Part shown: positions 1-5,595 of the stretch, piece by piece
Layout: every line of letters begins with the position of its first letter
Position numbering within the stretch: position 1 is the first letter of the stretch
Assembly: GCA_005877365.1 (NCBI GenBank)
Contig: VBPP01000126.1
Coordinates: 1-7,612, forward strand
Length of the DNA: 7,612 bases
Direction of reading: 5' to 3'
Origin: Nitrososphaerota archaeon
Lineage (GTDB): Archaea > Thermoproteota > Nitrososphaeria > Nitrososphaerales > Gagatemarchaeaceae
Notes under the pieces: model-generated
What the model saw: the letters and a program-made list of their open reading frames with translations, nothing else
What the model was told of the DNA's origin: nothing
Database searches by the model: none
Position numbers and translations under genes: made by a program

Positions 1-591
1 CCGGCTGCCTGCCCCCGCCGCCTTTGCGGCATCCACATACAACTTCCCCTTCTGCGTGAGGACCTCCCCTCTTATCAGTCTGGCATAGCTCGGCCACCAG
101 GTGATTGCGAGGGCCGTCACCAGGCCGTTGAACGTCCTGCCAAGGACGGCGGCCACAGCCAGGGCCAGGATGAGGCTCGGGACCGCGAAGAATATGTCCG
201 TGACTCTCATGAGCGCCTCGTCGGTCTTCCCACCCATGTAGCCAGCGAAGGCTCCAAGCAGCACCCCGAATGTGACCCCGAGTATCACCACCGCGAAGGC
301 TATCTCGAGGTCAAGCCTGTAGGCGAAGAGGACCCGGCTGAAGATGTCGAACCCGAATTGGTCCGTACCCAGGACGTGGGCGAAGGTCGGGGGCTGCAGG
401 TTGACTGCGAAGTTGGGGGTGGTGGGCGAGTACGGGGCAACGACGGGCGCCAGGAGAGCGAGGACCATCACGGTCCCTGAAATGGCTATTCCGACCTTCG
501 TCAGCAGGCTCTGACGCAACAAGAATAACGAATACATCAGTTCCCGGAGACGGATCTCGAGCTCCTTGTTCTTGGAAGTCCCCTGTTTCAT
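1..591 (-). CDS. dppC: Peptide-type ABC transporter permease, DppC/OppC family (C-terminus cut by window edge)
   Basis: Inner-membrane permease subunit of a peptide/nickel-type ABC importer; it should pair with a DppB-type permease, two ATPases and a family 5 binding protein. The 197 visible residues start at ATG 591. A basic, hydrophilic N-terminus is followed by a first membrane segment (about residues 33-53, ending APVVAPYSP), then the DppC-typical HVLGTDQFGFDIFSR stretch (about 72-86), further hydrophobic segments, and an EAA loop near the end (RGEVLTQKGKLYVDAAKAAG) that docks on the ATPase. Family members run to roughly 280-300 residues, so about 90 are missing off the left edge. The start lies 6 bp after the TGA (600-598) of the dppB-like gene, which suggests co-transcription and coupled translation. 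Two nearer ATGs (596, 601) run straight into stops. The transporter type is clear; the substrate is not. No lesion is visible in this gene, unlike its partner. Confidence 0.93.
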   Translation of the reverse strand, partial: MKQGTSKNKELEIRLRELMYSLFLLRQSLLTKVGIAISGTVMVLALLAPVVAPYSPTTPNFAVNLQPPTFAHVLGTDQFGFDIFSRVLFAYRLDLEIAFAVVILGVTFGVLLGAFAGYMGGKTDEALMRVTDIFFAVPSLILALAVAAVLGRTFNGLVTALAITWWPSYARLIRGEVLTQKGKLYVDAAKAAGAGSR

Positions 592-597
592 CTCATA

Positions 598-837
598 TCA
601 TCCCAGCCTCACCCGTGGGTTCAAGTAGGCATAGGCTACGTCGACGATCAGGTTCGTAATGACGAAGACGACGCCCACAAGTATCGTGAAACCCATGATC
701 CCTGCGACGTCATCGCTCACAATCGCAAGAGCCGCCCACCTTCCGATGCCGGGCCAGGCAAAGACCGTCTCCACCAGAGGCGCGCCGGCCAGTGTGTACC
801 CCACGATTATTCCGACAATGGTGACTGTCGGGATGAT
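598..837 (-). pseudogene. dppB: C-terminal part of a broken DppB/OppB-type permease gene
   Basis: This is the last part of the dppB-like gene whose start is at 1543, but in a different reading frame. From about position 837 it reads IIPTVTIVGIIVGYTLAG, then APLVETVFAWPGIGRWA, which is the standard end of DppB-type permeases (the ETVFxWPGxGR motif precedes the last membrane helix), and ends NPRVRLG before TGA at 600-598. A GTG at 804 opens the longest stretch with its own start, but family similarity extends upstream of it to the junction near 836-842, so 804 is unlikely to be a natural start. The stop sits 6 bp before the dppC-like ATG. Alone, this piece would be one or two membrane helices and not a working permease. 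Confidence 0.85.
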
Positions 838-1543
838 GCATGCTCGAGCGGGTGATTCTGGTCACCAGGCCAATCCCGGTGAACGCCAATGTCAGGGCGG
901 GCAGGATTACCGAGGAGAGGGCGCTCAGGAATACAGGGAAGTTCAGCGTGACGAGGCTGTCGACCAGGTACAAACCCGTGATCGTTTGCAGGGGATGAGC
1001 CTGGAGGACGAGCTGGTCGACTCTCCCGGTAGTCGGGAGGGAAGGAAGACCCCAGAGACGGAACTGGTAGGAGAAGAGGAGCTGCATCAAGAACCCAAGC
1101 CAGAAGACGGGCATCGAGACACCGCTCAGGGCGAAGAACCGGGTTACGTGGTCGACCCCCTTGTCCTTTCTCACGGCCGATACAGTCCCTAGAGGTATCC
1201 CGACGGCGACCTGGATGAGGATCGACGCTACGGCGAGCTCAGCAGTGGCCGGGAAGAGATTCGCGATGACGGCCAGGACAGGCTGCCCAGCCTGTGACCT
1301 GGAAACCCCCCAGTCGCCAGCGATTAGATGGACCAAGTAATAGTAATATTGAATCGGGAGAGGGTTGTCAAGACCATAGGCCTGCCGGATCTGTTGCAGC
1401 TGCTGCGGGGTGGTCCTCAAGCTAACGTAGCTGCTTACGGGGTCGGTGAATACATGAGTGATGGTGAAGGCGATTAAGGTTAGCCCCAGCATGACAGGAA
1501 CAAGCAGAATCAGCCTTCTTGCGACGTATCTCCACAGTGTCAC
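710..1543 (-). pseudogene. dppB: N-terminal part of a broken DppB/OppB-type permease gene
   Basis: First and larger part of the membrane permease that partners the dppC-like product. It starts at GTG 1543 (no in-frame ATG upstream before a stop) with the typical opening RYVARRLILLVPVMLGLTL, a membrane helix, followed by the periplasmic or extracellular region containing QIRQAYGLDNPLPIQY and GDWGVS, then helices with VGIPLGTVSAVRKDKGVDH and GVSMPVFWLGFLMQLLF. Family similarity stops right after RITRSSM at about position 839; the frame then runs as unrelated sequence to 710. In intact relatives the next roughly 30 residues form the cytoplasmic EAA loop that contacts the ATPase. That stretch is absent, and the remaining C-terminus is found in another frame. 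The frame change requires loss of 3n+2 bases. If real, the gene is inactive; an assembly error is equally possible. Confidence 0.88.
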
Positions 1544-1579
1544 ATCGATGGGCTGCCGACTTTCCGGATGCTCCCCACT

Positions 1580-1593
1580 AATTATAGTTTAGC
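1580..1593 (-). promoter_or_regulatory. Putative archaeal promoter (BRE + TATA) for the permease genes
   Basis: Read on the minus strand this is GCTAAA (fits the BRE pattern RNWAAW) followed directly by CTATAATT, a TATA-like box. A transcription start about 26-27 bp downstream would fall near 1557, giving a leader of only about 13 nt before the GTG at 1543. No Shine-Dalgarno sequence is seen before that GTG. The rest of the 1544-1741 intergenic region holds no convincing gene. Confidence 0.5.
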
Positions 1594-1700
1594 CGCTGAA
1601 TCTAATCAATCAATCCCCAAACGAATGACTGAAGTGAGCCGGGCATGGAACAGGGATTCTCAGACATCGAGGTCCTGAAAGTAATTCCATGGCACAATCA

Positions 1701-1707
1701 TTAATTA
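1701..1707 (+). promoter_or_regulatory. Putative TATA box for the cupin-led gene series
   Basis: TTAATTA within an A/T-rich patch in the divergent intergenic region. A start site 26-27 bp downstream would lie near 1730, about 11 nt before the cupin ATG at 1742. A purine run (AGGGGAG, 1716-1722) is too far from the ATG (19 nt) to be an ordinary ribosome binding site. Assignment rests only on base composition and spacing. Confidence 0.4.
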
Positions 1708-1741
1708 CTCGGATTAGGGGAGAAAGACGTGACATTCATAC

Positions 1742-2482
1742 ATGCACAGGCACATTAACGATATCAAGCAGGTGGAGGTTTCGAAAGGAGTTTGGGAAAG
1801 AACGCTGCTGGGGCCCGACGACACTCCTCATCACAACCTGACGGTCAAACACCAGGTCATCAAGCCCGGGAGCGCAGTCTGCTTCGACGACCAGATGAGC
1901 GAGTACCAGCATTATGTAATCAGCGGCTGTGCTCTCTGGGGAGGGATCTACGCCCATTCTGATACCACCATCTTCGTACCCGGCAACAAGGCCGGGCACA
2001 AGATTGAACATGCCGGGGAGACCGACCTCTTTCTCTACACGAGCATATACAAGGCGCCGAAGCCTTTCTTCAGGTGGGCGAAGGCAAGGGCCTTCAACTT
2101 CTTCGAGGCCCAGTACACATCGTTCCGTGCCACTACAATCAACCGGCAACTTATCACGGAGGAGCAGCATGCGATCAGCGGAGCCTACAGGATGCACGGC
2201 CTGGACATTCAAATCACTCCGCCGCACAACGAGGTTTCGCCTCACACGAATCCGGAGGAGTCGATGTACTTCCTCAGGGGCCAGGGCGAGGTCCTGTCAG
2301 AGGGCGAACGGGTCAAGGTAAGGCCGGGGTCCTTCGTCCATACGCCCGTCGATGTTCAGCACGGAATCTTCAACCCGTACGACAGGCTCCCTGTAGAGTA
2401 CTTCGTGCTCGAATACATCGAACACGACAAGGCCTGGACTGAAAGGGGATATCAGACCCCCAGCCTGACTTGGCAAAAGTGA
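1742..2482 (+). CDS. Two-domain cupin protein (bicupin), function unassigned
   Basis: A 246-residue protein with two cupin beta-barrel domains. The C-terminal domain is the clearer: cupin motif 1 spans about residues 162-182 (PHNEVSPHTNPEESMYFLRG, with H162, H168 and E172/E173) and motif 2 about 195-211 (RPGSFVHTPVDVQHGIFN, with H207 and N211). The histidines and a glutamate would bind one metal ion. The N-terminal domain (about 35-103) is more divergent, with SEYQHYVISG and then VPGNKAGHKIEH; H57, H86 and H90 are possible ligands. There is no signal peptide, so it is cytoplasmic. Size and two-barrel plan resemble ureidoglycine aminohydrolase and other bicupin isomerases or dioxygenases, but no diagnostic residues allow a choice. 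The ATG at 1742 is the only upstream start that fits. Its TGA overlaps a GTG (2479) lying in frame with the next gene. As first gene of the plus-strand series it probably shares their pathway. Confidence 0.85.
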   Translation: MHRHINDIKQVEVSKGVWERTLLGPDDTPHHNLTVKHQVIKPGSAVCFDDQMSEYQHYVISGCALWGGIYAHSDTTIFVPGNKAGHKIEHAGETDLFLYTSIYKAPKPFFRWAKARAFNFFEAQYTSFRATTINRQLITEEQHAISGAYRMHGLDIQITPPHNEVSPHTNPEESMYFLRGQGEVLSEGERVKVRPGSFVHTPVDVQHGIFNPYDRLPVEYFVLEYIEHDKAWTERGYQTPSLTWQK

Positions 2483-2538
2483 CAGATCCGCAGTACTCTG
2501 ACTGCACCCCTGACCAGCACGCCTTGGGTCTGGTGTAG

Positions 2539-3543
2539 GATACGCGAGTACTGCTGCACTTCGGCGACTCCTCGACCTCCTACGGAGTCACGCCGGAGAG
2601 AGCGGCCGATATCCTCAACCAGAAGCTCGACACAAGATGTGAGTTTGTCTCGTCCTCCCCCAATGAGTCGGGGGCCGGGCTCAGAGGGCTCCTGGCCGAC
2701 TGCGATGTATTGGTGGGGACGAGCGCCACCCTCGACACCACCATCTGCGGCCTCTTCGAATTCGCTCCCAGACTCAAGCTGGTCCAGTGTCTCGGGGCGG
2801 GAATCGAGAAGATTCCTCTGGATTCGATCAGGGCGGCGGGGGTCACCCTCGCGGACGCGTCGGGCTCAAATTCGGTCCCGGTGGCCGAGCATGCCTTCGC
2901 GCTGCTGCTCGCAGTCGCGAAGCGAGTGGTCGAGAAAGACCGAGAGATGAAGAAGGGGGTTTGGAACCGGACTCCGGGGGTGGAGGTCCAGGGGCTGACT
3001 CACGTAATACTCGGCCTCGGTGCCGTAGGGACGGAACTCGCCCGAAGGTCCTCGGCCTTCGGGATGAAGGTAATCGGAATCAGGAAGCACCCAGAGAGGG
3101 GCACACCGGTTCAGGGTTGCGAGGTCTACGGAATCGAGGACCTCCATAGTTCGCTCCCCAGAGCCGAATTCCTCACGGTCGCGCTGCCGCTCACATCCGA
3201 GACCCGGGGCCTGATCGGGAAGGGCGAATTCGCTCTAATGAAGAGAACGGCCTCGATAGTTATCGTATCCCGGGCTGCCGTGGTTGACGAGGAAGCCCTG
3301 TACCAGGCCTTGGTCGAACGCCGAATTTCATATGCGGCAATCGACACTTGGTACTCGCTCCCGCCGTCGGCGCCTTCGAGATACTCCATAGAGAAACTTG
3401 ACAACGTAATCGCCACCCCCCACATCGGAGGAATCACTACCGAGACCGTCTACCGCGTCTTCTCCATCGTGAGCCAGAACATCGACAACCTGGCGGCGGG
3501 AAGGGACCTCCTGAACGTCGTCGACCTCAACCTAGGATACTGA
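2539..3543 (+). CDS. D-isomer-specific 2-hydroxyacid dehydrogenase (NAD(P)-dependent); start codon unresolved
   Basis: Reduces a 2-oxo acid to a D-2-hydroxy acid, or the reverse, in the cytoplasm. The open frame from 2539 encodes 334 residues, normal for the family. Numbering from 2539: the first strand of the substrate domain is RVLLHFGDSS (3-12), substrate loop LGAGIEKI (85-92), nucleotide-binding GLGAVG (159-164), Arg site SRAAVVD (R245), catalytic His in TPHIGG (H295). The usual catalytic Glu just after the Asp-x-x of 'DVFE' is replaced: the stretch reads AIDTWYSLPP (267-276). No ATG, GTG or TTG occurs in frame between the TAG at 2536-2538 and a TTG at 2710; starting at 2710 would delete about 57 residues of the first domain. 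A GTG at 2479, overlapping the cupin stop, is in the same frame but blocked by that TAG. So the start is lost, mis-sequenced, or non-canonical. Family assignment is firm; substrate is unknown. Confidence 0.85.
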   Translation, partial: DTRVLLHFGDSSTSYGVTPERAADILNQKLDTRCEFVSSSPNESGAGLRGLLADCDVLVGTSATLDTTICGLFEFAPRLKLVQCLGAGIEKIPLDSIRAAGVTLADASGSNSVPVAEHAFALLLAVAKRVVEKDREMKKGVWNRTPGVEVQGLTHVILGLGAVGTELARRSSAFGMKVIGIRKHPERGTPVQGCEVYGIEDLHSSLPRAEFLTVALPLTSETRGLIGKGEFALMKRTASIVIVSRAAVVDEEALYQALVERRISYAAIDTWYSLPPSAPSRYSIEKLDNVIATPHIGGITTETVYRVFSIVSQNIDNLAAGRDLLNVVDLNLGY

Positions 3544-3608
3544 GCCAGCCTCCCCCCGAGCAAAGCTTCATAGGGCCCAAAACGACCGGCGCCAATCGAT
3601 CTGAGAAA

Positions 3609-4181
3609 GTGCGTTTCGCATCGAGGACGTCTCTGCCGCCCAACCCCATCGTCGGTCTTTCCGACAAGATCGCATCACTCCCACTGAAGGACCTGATTCC
3701 GTTGCAGCAGGGGGACCTCTCGATGGACACCCCAAGAGAGATAATGGACGCGGCCTCGGATGCCCTCGAAAGGGGCTACACGAAGTACGCCCCGGCGGCC
3801 GGATATCCGGAACTTCGCAACGCTGTGGCCAAGAAGCTCCACGACTACAATCAGATAGACTTGGACCCTGAAACCCAGATCCTAATCACTCAGGGGTCCA
3901 CCGAGGCCCTCTATCTGGCCGTCAACGCGTTGCTCGACCCGGGGGAGGAGGCGATCATCCCGGCCCCCTACTATCCGCCGTATGATAGTCTGATCAAGAC
4001 CTCGGGTGCAACCCCGCGCTATGTCGGCGCCACGGAGGATGAGGGCTGGCTTCCTGCTCCAAAGGCCATCGAAAAGGCGGTCAACAAGAGGACCAGGGCC
4101 CTCCTGATCAACACTCCAAACAACCCCACGGGGACGGTCTATCCCAGGAAGTATCGAGCCCCATGTCAATTCCCTCCATGA
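3609..4181 (+). pseudogene. N-terminal part of a broken class I/II PLP-dependent aminotransferase gene
   Basis: Cytoplasmic fold-type I aminotransferase of the aspartate aminotransferase superfamily; would move an amino group from an amino acid to a 2-oxo acid. Start taken as GTG 3609, 65 bp after the dehydrogenase stop; there is no strong ribosome binding site. Visible: GYTKYAPAAGYPELR (56-70), the PLP-phosphate loop TQGSTEAL (94-101), PAPYYPPY (118-125), and NTPNNPTGTVY (168-178), all typical. Similarity ends abruptly after about position 4147, and the frame runs to a stop at 4181 as unrelated residues. The next segment expected in relatives, about 30 residues including the Asp and Tyr of the DEIY-like motif that hold the PLP ring, is missing. 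The rest of the enzyme continues in another frame from about 4148. Broken if the sequence is right. Confidence 0.88.
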
Positions 4182-4705
4182 GAGACAACGCCATCGGTTT
4201 GTTCTCGTTCTCGAAGAGCTTCGCCATGACCGGCTGGAGGCTCGGCTACCTCTGTGGCCCAGAGGAATTCATCAAGAGAGCAGGCACCATCCACAACCTC
4301 GTGCTGGCCCACGTCAGTTCTCACATCCAGATCGCCGGCCTGCGGGCCCTCCAAGGGTGGGACAGGTTCTCGGCTCCAATCGTCCGCGAACTGGACGAAA
4401 GAAGAAGAACCCTTGTGGATGAACTCAACACTCTGGACGGCATGTCGTGCAAACTGCCCCAGGGTACTTTCTACGTCTTTCCCGACTTCAGGGATGCTGC
4501 GCCAGGGCTCACGTCCCAGGAGCTGGCGGATAGATTCCTCCAAGCAGGAGTAGGTTCGTCCCCTGGCACGTTCTTCGGCTCCGGAGGCGACGGATACCAG
4601 CGACTTTCCTACTCCAAGGTCGGCATACCCCAGATCGTCGAGGGCGTGAAGCGGATGAAGCGAGTCATCGCCCAGTATGCGTCGGCAGGTCCATTGGAGA
4701 ACTAG
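4163..4705 (+). pseudogene. C-terminal part of the broken aminotransferase gene
   Basis: Second part of the aminotransferase begun at 3609, in a different frame. It carries the PLP-binding lysine in SFSKSFAMTGWRLGY (lysine codon 4214-4216) followed by the phosphate-contacting Arg, then the C-terminal domain with GTFYVFPDF and, near the end, GDGYQRLSYS, whose Arg matches the substrate-carboxylate arginine of the family. The ATG at 4163 is internal by homology (similarity extends upstream to about 4148, reading EVSSPMSIPSM), so it is probably not a true start. The frame relation to the first part requires loss of 3n+1 bases. If the missing piece were restored the enzyme would be about 395 residues, normal for the family. 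The TAG stop is 4 bp before the GTG of the alpha/beta hydrolase, so the two genes look co-transcribed. Confidence 0.87.
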
Positions 4706-4709
4706 TCTT

Positions 4710-5570
4710 GTGCTGGCAACTGTGAACGGTTGCAGGATCTTCTTTGAGAGAATGGGACTGAAGGGCCTCACGACCATACTTGCGCTCCATAGCCCGGGAG
4801 GCAGCGTTGATTCCCGCTACGTCAAGACCATCTTCCGACCATTTTGCGACGATTACCAGGTCGTGGTCTTCGACCTCCGCGGGTGCGGCAGGTCTGAGGA
4901 TGTAGGGTCCCCAAGCTTCGCACAGCTATCGGCAGATGCCGAGATGCTCAGGAAGAAGCTGAGGCTGGGGCAGGTAATAGTCGCGGGGAGTTCCGGGGCA
5001 GGATATCTTGCCCTCGAGTACACTCTGAGATACCCGGCGAGTGTCGGAGGCCTCGTCCTGTGGTCGACGGCTCCGGTGCATACTAGTCTCATGACGCTGA
5101 AGAAGAACGCGAGGGTCGCGGGGCTGGCACTGGACTGGGACCGGTTCGAAAGATACTGGTCGGGCCACTGCAAGGGCAACGCCGACCTCAGGAGAGGGAT
5201 CCTGGATTTCAACAGGCTGAACGCCATCCTGAGTCCCAACTACTGTCCTGACCGTGATCGCGCGAAGCGGTACTGGCGCTATCCGACGCACAACTACGTC
5301 ATGCAGGAGCAGAACGACGACTGGGGAGTCGAATCGAAGCTGAAGGAAATCAGAGTTCCAACTCTGGTCATGCACGGAGACCAAGACTGGATAATCCCCC
5401 TGGAGGAAGGGAGGAAGCTTGGGGCTGGTATATCGGACTCCGAGATGCATGTCTTCGAGGGGTGCGGCCACTGGCTCCATGCCGAAAGACCCCGGGAATT
5501 CGAGTCGATCGTACGACAGTTCTTGGGACGCATTAAAGTTCCGGCGGACCGCGCGTCCGCTGCGCATTAA
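4710..5570 (+). CDS. Alpha/beta hydrolase, prolyl-iminopeptidase-like
   Basis: A 286-residue serine hydrolase without signal peptide. The start is GTG 4710, preceded by GGAG (4696-4699) at a 10-nt spacing; a second GTG at 4722 is possible and gives the common opening VNGCRIFFE. Order of features: LHSPGGSVDSRYVK (26-39), a variant of the HGGPG oxyanion stretch of prolyl iminopeptidases; VVVFDLRGCGRSE (51-63), highly typical of that group; nucleophile elbow VAGSSGAG (91-98, nucleophile S95 by alignment with GHSWGG); VMHGDQDWIIP (220-230, acid D226); FEGCGHWLH (249-257, base H254). The catalytic triad is complete. Close relatives cleave N-terminal proline from peptides or hydrolyse esters and amides, so peptide or amide breakdown fits the transporter nearby, but the activity is inferred. 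The gene is separated from the aminotransferase by 4 bp. No lesion is seen. Confidence 0.85.
   Translation: MLATVNGCRIFFERMGLKGLTTILALHSPGGSVDSRYVKTIFRPFCDDYQVVVFDLRGCGRSEDVGSPSFAQLSADAEMLRKKLRLGQVIVAGSSGAGYLALEYTLRYPASVGGLVLWSTAPVHTSLMTLKKNARVAGLALDWDRFERYWSGHCKGNADLRRGILDFNRLNAILSPNYCPDRDRAKRYWRYPTHNYVMQEQNDDWGVESKLKEIRVPTLVMHGDQDWIIPLEEGRKLGAGISDSEMHVFEGCGHWLHAERPREFESIVRQFLGRIKVPADRASAAH
5542..5562. repeat. Short hairpin-forming inverted repeat
   Basis: GCGGAC (5544-5549) and GTCCGC (5555-5560) can pair around a 5-nt CGCGC loop; the stem extends by a wobble and a C-G pair. It lies in the last codons of the alpha/beta hydrolase, just before a TATA-like box for the deacylase. There is no T-run after it, so it is not an ordinary intrinsic terminator. 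Confidence 0.35.
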
Positions 5571-5573
5571 TAA
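5566..5573 (+). promoter_or_regulatory. Putative TATA box for the deacylase gene
   Basis: ATTAATAA, overlapping the TAA stop of the alpha/beta hydrolase, is centred 26-27 bp upstream of the GTG at 5596. That is the archaeal TATA-to-start distance and predicts a leaderless or nearly leaderless transcript. A G-rich run (GAGGGG 5578-5583, GGGGGG 5585-5590) before the GTG could serve instead as a ribosome binding site on a read-through message. Confidence 0.45.
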
Positions 5574-5595
5574 GAAAGAGGGGCGGGGGGCTCGC

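Noticed and set aside
659..1192. Plus-strand open frame opposite the dppB-like gene
   Set aside because: The minus strand has unmistakable permease helices; the plus translation is low-complexity, charge-rich shadow sequence.
1645..1704. 19-codon open frame in the divergent intergenic region
   Set aside because: Too short, no ribosome binding site, and it runs into the putative TATA box; chance is the simplest explanation.
2536..2538. TAG read as pyrrolysine in the dehydrogenase
   Set aside because: No supporting evidence in the window, and the position precedes the conserved fold; a start-site error or mutation is more likely.
4141..4170. Programmed ribosomal frameshift joining the aminotransferase parts
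   Set aside because: A frameshift would not restore the missing PLP-binding residues, and no slippery sequence is seen; the same holds for the dppB-like break.
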